64,000 nt of DNA from Lachnospiraceae bacterium (GTDB lineage Bacteria > Bacillota > Clostridia > Lachnospirales > Lachnospiraceae): positions 38,891 to 102,890 of the forward strand of contig JAFTGN010000004.1 of the NCBI GenBank assembly GCA_017457865.1. Reading direction: 5' to 3'. Of this stretch, positions 7,111 to 15,059 are shown one piece after another. Under the pieces are notes generated by a model. That model was not told where the DNA came from and did not search any database. It saw only the letters and a list, made by a program, of their open reading frames with translations. A program made the position numbers and the translations under genes. How positions within the stretch are numbered: the first letter of the stretch is position 1; each line of letters opens with the position of its first letter.

Positions 7111-8871
7111 CTGATACAACCTATAATATGCCCCCTGCTGCTCCATCAGCTGTGCATGGCTGCCCGCTTCTTTTATCATACCATCATCTATGACAAAAAT
7201 ACAGTCTGCTTTTCGAATGGTGGACAAACGATGTGCCACTACAAAAGAGGTCCGCCCCTCTAACAGTCCTTCGATGCCCTGCTGTACCAATAGTTCCGTA
7301 TGGGTATCGATGCTGGCTGTGGCCTCATCCAACACCAGTATGGCAGGCATGGACAGCATGGCTCTGGCAAAGGCGATCAACTGTCTCTGTCCGGCAGACA
7401 GACTGCCGCCCCGCTCACTGATTTTGGTATCATACCCATCCGGCAGTTTCATGATATATTCATGGGCATGAACCGCTTTGGATGCCTGTATCATCTCCTC
7501 CTCTGTGGCTTCTGGGTTGCCATAGAGAATGTTGTCTCTGACGGTTCCGGTGAACAGGAAATTTTCCTGTGTCATCACACCCATCTGGCTGCGGAGACTA
7601 TGGAGTGTCACATCCCGCACATCCGTGCCGTCAATCCGCACGCTGCCTTCTGTCACGTCATAGAACCGGCTGACCAGATTGACGATGGTGGATTTGCCTG
7701 CTCCGGTAGGACCTACCAGCGCAATGGTCTGTCCCGGCTTTACCGTAAAACTTACATCCCGCAGCACCTGCACTTCCGGCGCATTGGCATAAGCAAAAGA
7801 TACATGGTCAAAGGTCACTTCTCCTTTCACCGGCGGCATTTCTTCTGCCTTTTCCTTGTCTGTAATGTCTGCTGGAATATCCAGAATTTCAAAAATTCGC
7901 TCTGCTCCTGCCAGATTGGTGATGATTTTGTTGTAAAATTCACCCAACCGCTGAATGGGGTTCCAGAACATACCCAGATAAGTGGAAAATGCCAGAAAGG
8001 TACCTACGCCTACCTGCTCTGCGCCCAGGTATCGTATGCCAATGAGATACAACAGACAAGTACCAATTCCCCAAGACACTTCGATCACCGGCTGAAATGC
8101 ATCGGAACAATAAATGGCATTGGCAAATGCCTGCATATGCTCCTCTACCAGCTGATGATAGGTTTCTTCCTCTTCCTCCTCTGCACAAAAACTCTGCACC
8201 ACCCGGATACCGGACAGATTTTCATGGACAAAGGCATTCATATTAGAGCCTTTTTTACGAACAATCTGCCACTTTTTGTGTGCCAGAATCTGCACCACAT
8301 ACACCCCCACCAGAAGCAATGGCAAAATCAAGATGGCAGAAAGTGCCAGGGCAGCATTTTTGAGCAACATAATGACCATCACACTAATCACGACACACAG
8401 TTCCGGCAGCAGGGTAATGACCGCACTGTCCAGTACCTCCCGGAGGGCATTTACATCACTGACAATTCGAGACAATATCTTTCCCGTAGGTCTGCTGTCA
8501 AAAAAATCAAATCCCAGTTCCTGGATATGAGTATACAACTCTTCTCTGATTTCCTGTAACACCCGATTGGTAACTTGCGCCATCATCCGAATCCGCAGCT
8601 TGATGCCAAACATGAGAATCAAATTCAGCACCACTGCCCCTGCCCCTAAAAGAAGCAAACGCTTCCAGTCTCCATTTGCCACATGCACATCCACCGCCCG
8701 TTCAATGATCAGCGGATTCAGCAGGGAAATGGCTGTGGTCACTGCCATAATGCCCAATACACCTGCCACCTGCTTTTGATACTGTACCATATATCGAAAC
8801 AAACGAATGATCGTCTGCCGTTTCACCACTTGTTTTTGATCTTCATCTTCCCGAAATGAATTTACCGGCAT
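7093..8871 (-). CDS. heterodimeric ABC exporter subunit with catalytic ATP site (BmrD/LmrD-like)
   Basis: A 592-residue half-transporter: six membrane segments in about residues 30-310, then a nucleotide-binding domain with Walker A GPTGAGKST, Walker B ILVLDEATASIDT with the catalytic Glu, and an altered signature LSAGQRQ. Its partner at 9236-10987 has Asp in place of the catalytic Glu and a normal LSGGQ signature, so the pair would have one catalytic and one degenerate ATP site, as known for BmrCD, LmrCD and TM287/288. Probable export of drugs or hydrophobic compounds; substrate unknown. A family A repeat lies 38 bases before the start and another begins at its stop codon. Confidence 0.9.
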   Translation of the reverse strand: MPVNSFREDEDQKQVVKRQTIIRLFRYMVQYQKQVAGVLGIMAVTTAISLLNPLIIERAVDVHVANGDWKRLLLLGAGAVVLNLILMFGIKLRIRMMAQVTNRVLQEIREELYTHIQELGFDFFDSRPTGKILSRIVSDVNALREVLDSAVITLLPELCVVISVMVIMLLKNAALALSAILILPLLLVGVYVVQILAHKKWQIVRKKGSNMNAFVHENLSGIRVVQSFCAEEEEEETYHQLVEEHMQAFANAIYCSDAFQPVIEVSWGIGTCLLYLIGIRYLGAEQVGVGTFLAFSTYLGMFWNPIQRLGEFYNKIITNLAGAERIFEILDIPADITDKEKAEEMPPVKGEVTFDHVSFAYANAPEVQVLRDVSFTVKPGQTIALVGPTGAGKSTIVNLVSRFYDVTEGSVRIDGTDVRDVTLHSLRSQMGVMTQENFLFTGTVRDNILYGNPEATEEEMIQASKAVHAHEYIMKLPDGYDTKISERGGSLSAGQRQLIAFARAMLSMPAILVLDEATASIDTHTELLVQQGIEGLLEGRTSFVVAHRLSTIRKADCIFVIDDGMIKEAGSHAQLMEQQGAYYRLYQAQFSV

Positions 8872-8909
8872 ATCATATTCCTTTCCATTTATTTTATTAC
8901 TGTTATTGA

Positions 8910-9231
8910 AGCAATTGCGAAATTTTTTGACTGACCAGAAAACAGCCTGTCTATCAGAAATTTTTCATTCAAAAAACTTTGTGAAACGCCGGTACTTTAT
9001 TCTCGTTAGCAATGAGTCAGGCTGACAAGCTTGCTTGTCAGTATGACGAATGCCGCGAGTGCCAAATATCCAGTTGCCTGCAACGGCATATTTGGCATTT
9101 TGAGCATAAAGCGAAAAAAATATTAGTACCGCTGCTGTGAACATCATTCTTACGAATGATTCAAAGCGAGAGCGTGTTTTTTGAATAAAATTTCTGATAA
9201 AAGGTGTTCGGTATCATAGTTTCGCAATGGC
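8910..9231. repeat. family A repeat, long copy (A2)
   Basis: About 322 bp with ends AGCAATTGCGAAA / TTTCGCAATGGCT. It is nearly colinear with the 6411 copy, including CGCCGGTACTTTATTCTCG and the GCCAAATAT / ATATTTGGC hairpin. It lies within the ABC exporter operon, between the two subunit genes. Confidence 0.85.
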
Positions 9232-9235
9232 TCTG

Positions 9236-10987
9236 TCATTCTCCGTATTGCGCCACCCATGTCTGGTAGTACTGTCCCCGCTTTTCTAACAGTTCCGCAT
9301 GGGTGCCTCGCTCTACAATCCGTCCCTGATCCAGTATGATGATCTCATCTGCCCTGCTGACTGAGGAAATCCGGTGGGCAATGATGATCTTGGTCACCTG
9401 GTTCATCTGGTGAAAGTTCTGCTGGACGGTTCCGGCTGTTTCCATATCCAGTGCCGAAGTGGCATCGTCCAATACCAGAATGGGACACTGATGGGCAAAG
9501 GCTCTTGCCATAGAAATCCGCTGCTTCTGTCCGCCGGACAGGCCCACGCCACGCTCGCCTATGACGGTATCCACACCATCGGGCAGTTTTTCTACAAAGT
9601 CTGCCGCACAGGCTGCCTGCAATGCCTCCTGTAACTGCCTTTCCGACTGGTGTTTTCTCCGAGAGCCCATCCGAAGGTTTTCCCGAATGCTGTCAGAGAA
9701 TAAAAACACATCCTGCATCACCACTGCCACTGACTGGCGAAGACTATGTACCGTCACCTGGCGGATGTCCTGTCCGTCCACCAGGATTCTGCCATGATCT
9801 GTTTCATAAAAGCGCTCCAACAGATTCACGATGGTGGTTTTGCCGGAGCCAGTCAGTCCCATGATTCCTAACGTCTGCCCTGGTTTGACTGTAAAGGAAA
9901 TGTCCTCTAACACCTGCTGTCCATCCGGTGCAAAATCCACATGTTCAAAGGTCACCTGTCCTTCTGTCACCTGTAACGGCACTGCTTCCGGATCGTCCAC
10001 CACAGCCTCCTGCTCTTCAAACAGTTTCTGAATCTTTCTGTTGGAGGCTATGGAAGACGCCACCTCATTGGACAACCAGCCCAGACACTCCATCGGCCAG
10101 ATGATGCTGTTGGCATACTCGGTGAAAGCGCCCAGTTCTCCCAACGTGATCTTCTCATACATGACACATATTCCGCCCACTACAATGACCAGCACCAGCA
10201 TAGTACGACTGTAGAAGGAAATGTTGGGCTCCCATTTGGCTGTCACACGGGAGCGATTGATGTTTTCTGCGCAGTACTGCTCATTTAACTGGCGGAACTT
10301 CCGCATTTCATAAGCTTCTCTGGCAAATGCCCGTACCGTCCGCACACCGGAAATGTTCTGCTGTGCCACACTGGTCAGCTCCGCATTGGTCTCACTGATC
10401 TTGTCATAGCTTTTGTCAATCTCCTTTTCCAGACGAATTGCGGTATAACCTACCAATGGCAGAGTGCACAAAGGAATCAATGTAAGCAGCGGATTGATCT
10501 GTGCCATACAGACAATGACACATATGGTGTGAATCACTGCCTCTATAATCAGCATACCAATGAATCCGGTGATTCCCCAGATGCGCTCAATGTCATCATT
10601 GATGCGGGCCATCAATTCCCCCACATTGTTGCGTTCAAAAAAACCTACATCCATCTTCTGTAAATGATGAAACAATGCTTTCCGCAGCCCCTTCCCCACT
10701 TTACAGCCTGCCAGATCAAAACTCACTTCTTTCAGATACCCACTGGCACCTTTTCCCACACCCACCAACACCAGAAACACCAACAAACGGTTCAATACAT
10801 TCAAATTTCCACCAAGCAGTACATCATCAATTATCTGTTGGATCAGCTGCGGTCCAAGCACACCTAACCATATCAAAATGCCCATTGCAGTAAAACCGGA
10901 CACATACCAATACCAGCCCTTTTTCATTTCCCGCCCAATCCGCCTGTAACTTTCCGGATTGGTACGTTCTTTCTTTTGTTCCCCCAT
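9236..10987 (-). CDS. heterodimeric ABC exporter subunit with degenerate ATP site (BmrC/LmrC-like)
   Basis: A 583-residue half-transporter: membrane domain in about residues 25-310, then a nucleotide-binding domain with Walker A GLTGSGKT, signature LSGGQKQ and Walker B ILVLDDATSALD. The second D of LDD replaces the catalytic Glu, a mark of the regulatory subunit in heterodimeric type IV exporters. It is the first structural gene of the operon and is followed by the catalytic subunit. The start has AAGGAGAA 12 bases upstream. A roughly 365-nt leader with a small ORF and two terminators precedes it, which suggests induction by transcription attenuation. Confidence 0.9.
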   Translation of the reverse strand: MGEQKKERTNPESYRRIGREMKKGWYWYVSGFTAMGILIWLGVLGPQLIQQIIDDVLLGGNLNVLNRLLVFLVLVGVGKGASGYLKEVSFDLAGCKVGKGLRKALFHHLQKMDVGFFERNNVGELMARINDDIERIWGITGFIGMLIIEAVIHTICVIVCMAQINPLLTLIPLCTLPLVGYTAIRLEKEIDKSYDKISETNAELTSVAQQNISGVRTVRAFAREAYEMRKFRQLNEQYCAENINRSRVTAKWEPNISFYSRTMLVLVIVVGGICVMYEKITLGELGAFTEYANSIIWPMECLGWLSNEVASSIASNRKIQKLFEEQEAVVDDPEAVPLQVTEGQVTFEHVDFAPDGQQVLEDISFTVKPGQTLGIMGLTGSGKTTIVNLLERFYETDHGRILVDGQDIRQVTVHSLRQSVAVVMQDVFLFSDSIRENLRMGSRRKHQSERQLQEALQAACAADFVEKLPDGVDTVIGERGVGLSGGQKQRISMARAFAHQCPILVLDDATSALDMETAGTVQQNFHQMNQVTKIIIAHRISSVSRADEIIILDQGRIVERGTHAELLEKRGQYYQTWVAQYGE

Positions 10988-11042
10988 AAGTTCTCTCTTT
11001 TCTCCTTCTTTTTATTTTTGTATAGGAATTTGCTATTACACA

Positions 11043-11074
11043 CAAAAAAACAGCAGTCCACAAGAACTGCCGTT
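11043..11074 (-). terminator. leader terminator T2 of the ABC exporter operon
   Basis: Minus-strand stem ACGGCAGTT / GACTGCTGT followed by seven T, about 55 bases before the first ABC gene and well after the promoter. Its left arm CGGCAG could instead pair with CTGCCG inside codons 21-24 of the upstream small ORF, giving a possible antiterminator. Confidence 0.7.
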
Positions 11075-11132
11075 TCCTTTCTGTTTATGATGATTGGATT
11101 GTCTGCATGGTTTCATAGAAATCCGTCCATGA

Positions 11133-11155
11133 CAAAAGAGGGCAAAATGCCCTCC
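11133..11155 (-). terminator. leader terminator T1 of the ABC exporter operon
   Basis: Minus-strand stem GAGGGCA / TGCCCTC followed by TTTTG, 31 bases after the stop codon of the leader ORF. It is nested inside a weaker pairing of GAATCCGT with ACGGATTTC. Confidence 0.65.
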
Positions 11156-11185
11156 TTCACCAAAACGGATTCCCTCTGAAATGTG

Positions 11186-11284
11186 TCACGCACAAAGCAA
11201 TCTTTCTGTACAGGCGGCAGCTGTGTGATCTATTCTGTTGTGTGCATTATTTCTGATTCTCATCGTTGTGTTCCAATAAATCAT
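11186..11284 (-). CDS. candidate 32-residue leader peptide of the ABC exporter operon
   Basis: Starts MIYWNTTMRIRNN and ends ERLLCA. The ribosome site is very strong (AAGGAGG, 8 bases from ATG), stronger than that of the ABC gene itself. It lies between a consensus promoter and two intrinsic terminators, all in the leader of a heterodimeric ABC exporter. In B. subtilis, bmrB occupies the same place before bmrCD and works by ribosome-mediated attenuation; that precedent is established, its application here is inference. No resemblance of the peptide to BmrB was noted. Confidence 0.6.
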   Translation of the reverse strand: MIYWNTTMRIRNNAHNRIDHTAAACTERLLCA

Positions 11285-11360
11285 GACAGCTACCTCCTTT
11301 CTTTTTCTTATTATTTTTGTCCAAAATGGCAACCGTCAAACAATTGCCAAATCTTTTTTT

Positions 11361-11389
11361 ACTATATCCGCTTTTCCAACTTCTGTCAA
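11361..11389 (-). promoter_or_regulatory. strong predicted promoter of the ABC exporter operon
   Basis: Minus-strand TTGACA (11384-11389), 17-bp spacer, TATAGT (11361-11366). Predicted start near 11354 gives a leader of about 365 nt before the ABC gene at 10987. The early leader can also form TTGGCAA / TTGCCA. Confidence 0.75.
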
Positions 11390-11490
11390 TATATTTTTGT
11401 AAATTTTTGTAACCACTCAGGAATCATGATTCCACAAGGAGTTTGCATAGCAACATCCTGAGTTATGAAAACAAAAATCCCATCCATCTA

Positions 11491-12849
11491 TTATTCATAT
11501 ACCCCAAATTCATATCCTCTGGCTCTTGCTTCATCGATGAACTGTCCCAGCACCTCTGTATTGGTGGCAGATACTGCATGCAACAGATAAATGGCACCTG
11601 GATGCAGCTGATTGATCATAGAATTCAGAGAAGTCGTCGGATCGGGCTGCTCGGTAATGACCCAGTCACGGTGGGCAAAACTCCAGAATACCGGACGGTA
11701 ACCCAGATTGTGTAACAGTGCCAGAGACTGCTCACTGAAAATACCAGATGGATAGCGGAACAGATTCATGGTATAACCAAACTGCTCCTGTATCAGATTG
11801 TGCAATGTCATAATGTCATTGGTCTCGCCCTCTACCCCAAAAGATGGCATGCCTGCTGCCGGATGGGCACAGGTATGATTGCCAATGATATGCCCCTCAT
11901 TGATCATGCGCTGTACCAGTTCCGGATGCTCGGATACAAACTGTTTGGTCACGAAAAAGACAACTTTTACCCCTTTTTCTGCCAATGTGTCCAGAATCAC
12001 TGGTGTGTAACCTGCCTCATATCCTTCATCCATGGTCAGATAGATGGTCTGTGCCCCTGGATTCTCAACAATAAAATCCGCACCATATTTGTTGCCATAT
12101 ATATGCTGCAAATACAGACAACCATTTGGACGATTGGAAGCATCTCTGTCATCTGTGCTGTAACCGGAACTCAAAGAATCATTGGGCAATGCAGATAAAT
12201 CAAATGCCCCAATGGAATAGGGCTGCAATGCCACTGCTGTAGTGCCGGACACTGCCGGTACAGATGCTTCCGGAAGCTGGGCTTCTGACATGGTTTCCTC
12301 CGGTTGTTCTCCCTGAGCAGGCTGTCCGCCTTCTTCCACTGCCGCCACCGTCTCAGATACTACAGATTCCAGTTCTTCTGTGCTGTCCACCGTACTATCT
12401 ACCGCAACAACTCCTTCTGTTTCCTCTTCTGTAGCAGATACTGTATCTGGTACAGATGTCTCAACTGCCACTGCCTCTGGGCCTGTGACCTTACGCTTTC
12501 CTTCCAGGCTGACTGACTTCACCGGCAGTGCACCTGTACTGGTATAGTAAACTTCTCCATCGTATTCTACAATGCTCCATGCAGAACCATATGCCACCCA
12601 GTCAATGGCCTGACCTGCTGGTAATTCTACCGCTACAGTGCCTTCATTAGACGGAGACACCCGCAATTTGGCATCTTTTTCCAGATTCACCACCTGATCG
12701 ATCAACACATATTCTGCTTTTACATCCTCATGAATGACAATTTCATTTCCACTGGCAGATTCTTCCACGTTGCCCTTTTTCCCACATCCGGTCATTGTCA
12801 TGGCTGCCAAAAGTACAGCCAGTAATACTACACCTGTTCTTTTTAACAT
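11491..12849 (-). CDS. lipoprotein polysaccharide deacetylase with SH3-like domain
   Basis: A 452-residue exported protein. The lipoprotein signal ends LAAMTMTGCGKK, with lipidated Cys near residue 22. Residues about 45-115 look like a bacterial SH3 domain (RVSPSNEG...AWSIVEYDGEVYY), followed by an acidic Ser/Thr/Glu-rich linker, then a C-terminal NodB deacetylase domain: LTMDEGYEAGYTP (metal Asp in motif 1), NHTCAHP (motif 2 histidines), RYPSG and LLHAVS. The domain resembles PdaA-type peptidoglycan N-acetylmuramic acid deacetylases, so a cell-wall substrate is likely. An AAGGGG site favours the second of two adjacent ATG codons. It is divergent from sigG. Confidence 0.85.
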   Translation of the reverse strand: MLKRTGVVLLAVLLAAMTMTGCGKKGNVEESASGNEIVIHEDVKAEYVLIDQVVNLEKDAKLRVSPSNEGTVAVELPAGQAIDWVAYGSAWSIVEYDGEVYYTSTGALPVKSVSLEGKRKVTGPEAVAVETSVPDTVSATEEETEGVVAVDSTVDSTEELESVVSETVAAVEEGGQPAQGEQPEETMSEAQLPEASVPAVSGTTAVALQPYSIGAFDLSALPNDSLSSGYSTDDRDASNRPNGCLYLQHIYGNKYGADFIVENPGAQTIYLTMDEGYEAGYTPVILDTLAEKGVKVVFFVTKQFVSEHPELVQRMINEGHIIGNHTCAHPAAGMPSFGVEGETNDIMTLHNLIQEQFGYTMNLFRYPSGIFSEQSLALLHNLGYRPVFWSFAHRDWVITEQPDPTTSLNSMINQLHPGAIYLLHAVSATNTEVLGQFIDEARARGYEFGVYE

Positions 12850-13010
12850 CATCTTCCCCTTTTCTGCGTTCGCTTTGAACACGTTTTCCTACTGTGCATC
12901 CATGCCATTTCCCCAATATTTTTCTGTTTCCATGGCATTTCTGCCTGTCTGCAATCATACCACAACTTTTTTCCAGTCTCAAGTCAAAAATCAGGAATCA
13001 AACACCCTTC

Positions 13011-13040
13011 GTATAAAATCCGTCTTTTTTGCACATGATT
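13011..13040 (+). promoter_or_regulatory. predicted sigma-G/sigma-F-type promoter of sigG
   Basis: GTATA (13011-13015), 18-bp spacer, CATGATT (13034-13040). This fits the forespore pattern GHATR-N18-CATnnTA with one mismatch. No sigma-A promoter was seen here, which agrees with sporulation control and autoregulation of sigG. Confidence 0.5.
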
Positions 13041-13085
13041 AACTGTACAATGCTTGCAACTATTCAGAAGATGGAGGATGTCAAT

Positions 13086-13880
13086 ATGGCAGCATATAAA
13101 GTAGAAATCTGCGGTGTGAATACAGCAAAGCTACCACTGATCAAAAACGAAGAAAAGGAAGCACTGTTCGCACGGATTTTAGAGGGAGATACACAGGCAA
13201 GGGAAGATTACATCAAAGGAAATCTGCGGCTGGTACTCAGCATCATCCAGCGTTTTAGTGGCAATGGAGAAAATGTGGATGACCTGTTTCAAATCGGGTG
13301 TATTGGCTTGATCAAAGCCATTGACAACTTTGATGTGACACAAAATGTGCGTTTTTCCACCTATGCCGTTCCCATGATCGTAGGGGAAATCCGACGTTAT
13401 CTGCGAGACAACAATTCCATCCGTGTATCCCGATCTCTTCGGGATACTGCTTACAAAGCACTTTGTGCCAAAGAAAAACTGACCAGACAAATTTCCAGAG
13501 AACCCACTGTCATGGAAATTGCGGAAGAAATCGGTATGAGCAAAGAGGAAGTGGTCTTTGCCCTGGATGCCATACAAAATCCGGTGAGCCTGTATGAACC
13601 GGTATTCAACGATGGGGGAGATACACTATATGTCATGGATCAAATCAGTGATAAGAAATGTGGAGAAGAACACTGGATTCAGGACATTGCACTAAATGAT
13701 GCTTTAAATCGTCTGCCAGGACGGGAACGAGGCATCATCGAAATGCGCTTTTTTGAGGGGAAAACACAAATGGAAGTGGCAAAAGAAGTGGGAATTTCCC
13801 AGGCACAGGTCAGCCGACTGGAAAAAGGCGCACTGAAAACAATGCGCCATTACCTGAGTGAAACACCCATGTGCTCCTGA
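13086..13880 (+). CDS. sigG: RNA polymerase sporulation factor sigma-G
   Basis: A 264-residue sigma-70-family factor that directs late forespore transcription. Residues KVEICGVNTAKLPLIKNEE, NLRLVLSIIQRF, DDLFQIGCIGLIKAIDNFD, IRRYLRDNNSIRVSRSLRD and GKTQMEVAKEVGISQAQVSRLEK closely follow B. subtilis SigG over its full length. The start MAAYKVEICG has GGAGG about 8 bases upstream. In most spore formers sigG directly follows sigE; here it is on the opposite strand, about 3.3 kb from sigE, with a glycosyltransferase and an ABC-F gene between. Confidence 0.96.
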   Translation: MAAYKVEICGVNTAKLPLIKNEEKEALFARILEGDTQAREDYIKGNLRLVLSIIQRFSGNGENVDDLFQIGCIGLIKAIDNFDVTQNVRFSTYAVPMIVGEIRRYLRDNNSIRVSRSLRDTAYKALCAKEKLTRQISREPTVMEIAEEIGMSKEEVVFALDAIQNPVSLYEPVFNDGGDTLYVMDQISDKKCGEEHWIQDIALNDALNRLPGRERGIIEMRFFEGKTQMEVAKEVGISQAQVSRLEKGALKTMRHYLSETPMCS

Positions 13881-13883
13881 TCT

Positions 13884-15053
13884 TTACTGTGATTTCTGTT
13901 CCAACACACTTTCATATAAAGTGCACACAGTCTTTGCAAATACTTCCATAGAAAATTTCTGCACAGAACTTCTGGCCCGCTGTCTTCGTTCTTCCACAGA
14001 CAGGGCCAGTAACTGTGTCAGTCCCTGTTCAAACTGTTCCAGTGTTTCATACTGGAAACCATTCTCTCCTTCTATGATCACATCATCCAGACATTCATCC
14101 TTGCGACACAGTGCAGGCAGTCCATTGGCAAGTGCCTCAATATACGTCAATCCCTGTGTCTCGCTGGTAGACGCACTGATGAAAATATCTCCCGTCTGGT
14201 AATATTCCTGTACCACATCCGGGGAAACCATACCGGTAAACCGGATATAATCTGCCTTTGGGCTTTTCTGTACCAGTTTCTGTATGTCCTCCAAAAGTGG
14301 ACCGCCCCCCACCAAAAGCAGATACAACCTTTCACCTAAAGCCTGTTCTGTATAGGAAATCAGTTCCGGCACATTTTTCTCCTTTGCCATCCGCCCAACA
14401 AATGCCAGCACGGTGGCATCCTCTGGAATTCCATACGACTGCCTGATTTCTGCTCTCCGTTTTTCTGCAATTTGCTGTTCATACCGCCTGGTATCGATTC
14501 CACTTGGAATCGTATACACCGGGCACTTGACTCCATATTCCTTTAACATATCTGTCACTTTTTCCGTAGGTGCAATCACCCCGTCTACCTTTGCCATCAA
14601 AAGCCGGGTCATACGGCGCACCATCATTTTCCCCAATTTGGCACTGGGAGAAAAGTAATGGGTATAATCTTCATACACCGTATGATATGTATGCACCACC
14701 GGCACATTTCCCAGTTTTGCTACCACACGCTCTGCCAACAAAAAAGAACTGAATTCACACTGGGTATGGATCACATCCGGATGCCAGTCTGCAATCTGCT
14801 GAATCATCTTTCGGTCATATTTTTTCAGCACTCTTGCCTGTGGGTAAATACGGTTTACAGAAAAAGAACGAAAGAAATATACCCCCTGATTCTCTTCCTG
14901 TTCCAAATCTGCCGCCTGCCCTTTCCGCTGTTCTAACGTCAACACTCGTACATCATGTCCCATCTCCATCAGTTCCTTCCGCAGGTTCAATACGGAACGT
15001 ACCACTCCGTTGATGGTAGGATAATACCAGTCACTTGTAATCAATATCTTCAT
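13884..15053 (-). CDS. group 1 (GT4) glycosyltransferase
   Basis: A 389-residue GT-B glycosyltransferase. The N-terminus MKILITSDWYYPTINGVVRS is the acceptor-domain start with a Gly-rich loop. VLAFVGRMAKEKN marks the start of the donor domain, and SETQGLTYIEALANGLPALCR carries the E-x7-E motif of retaining GT4 enzymes. It resembles diacylglycerol glucosyltransferases and mannosyltransferases of Firmicutes; acceptor not known. It ends 3 bases from the convergent sigG stop. The ABC-F gene lies 6 bases upstream on the same strand, so the two are probably cotranscribed. Confidence 0.85.
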   Translation of the reverse strand: MKILITSDWYYPTINGVVRSVLNLRKELMEMGHDVRVLTLEQRKGQAADLEQEENQGVYFFRSFSVNRIYPQARVLKKYDRKMIQQIADWHPDVIHTQCEFSSFLLAERVVAKLGNVPVVHTYHTVYEDYTHYFSPSAKLGKMMVRRMTRLLMAKVDGVIAPTEKVTDMLKEYGVKCPVYTIPSGIDTRRYEQQIAEKRRAEIRQSYGIPEDATVLAFVGRMAKEKNVPELISYTEQALGERLYLLLVGGGPLLEDIQKLVQKSPKADYIRFTGMVSPDVVQEYYQTGDIFISASTSETQGLTYIEALANGLPALCRKDECLDDVIIEGENGFQYETLEQFEQGLTQLLALSVEERRQRARSSVQKFSMEVFAKTVCTLYESVLEQKSQ

Positions 15054-15059
15054 AGTCCC

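Noticed and set aside
7300-8559. A 419-codon open frame on the plus strand
   Set aside because: It is antisense to a well-supported ABC exporter gene, has no ribosome site, and its translation is rich in His, Cys and Gln without family marks.
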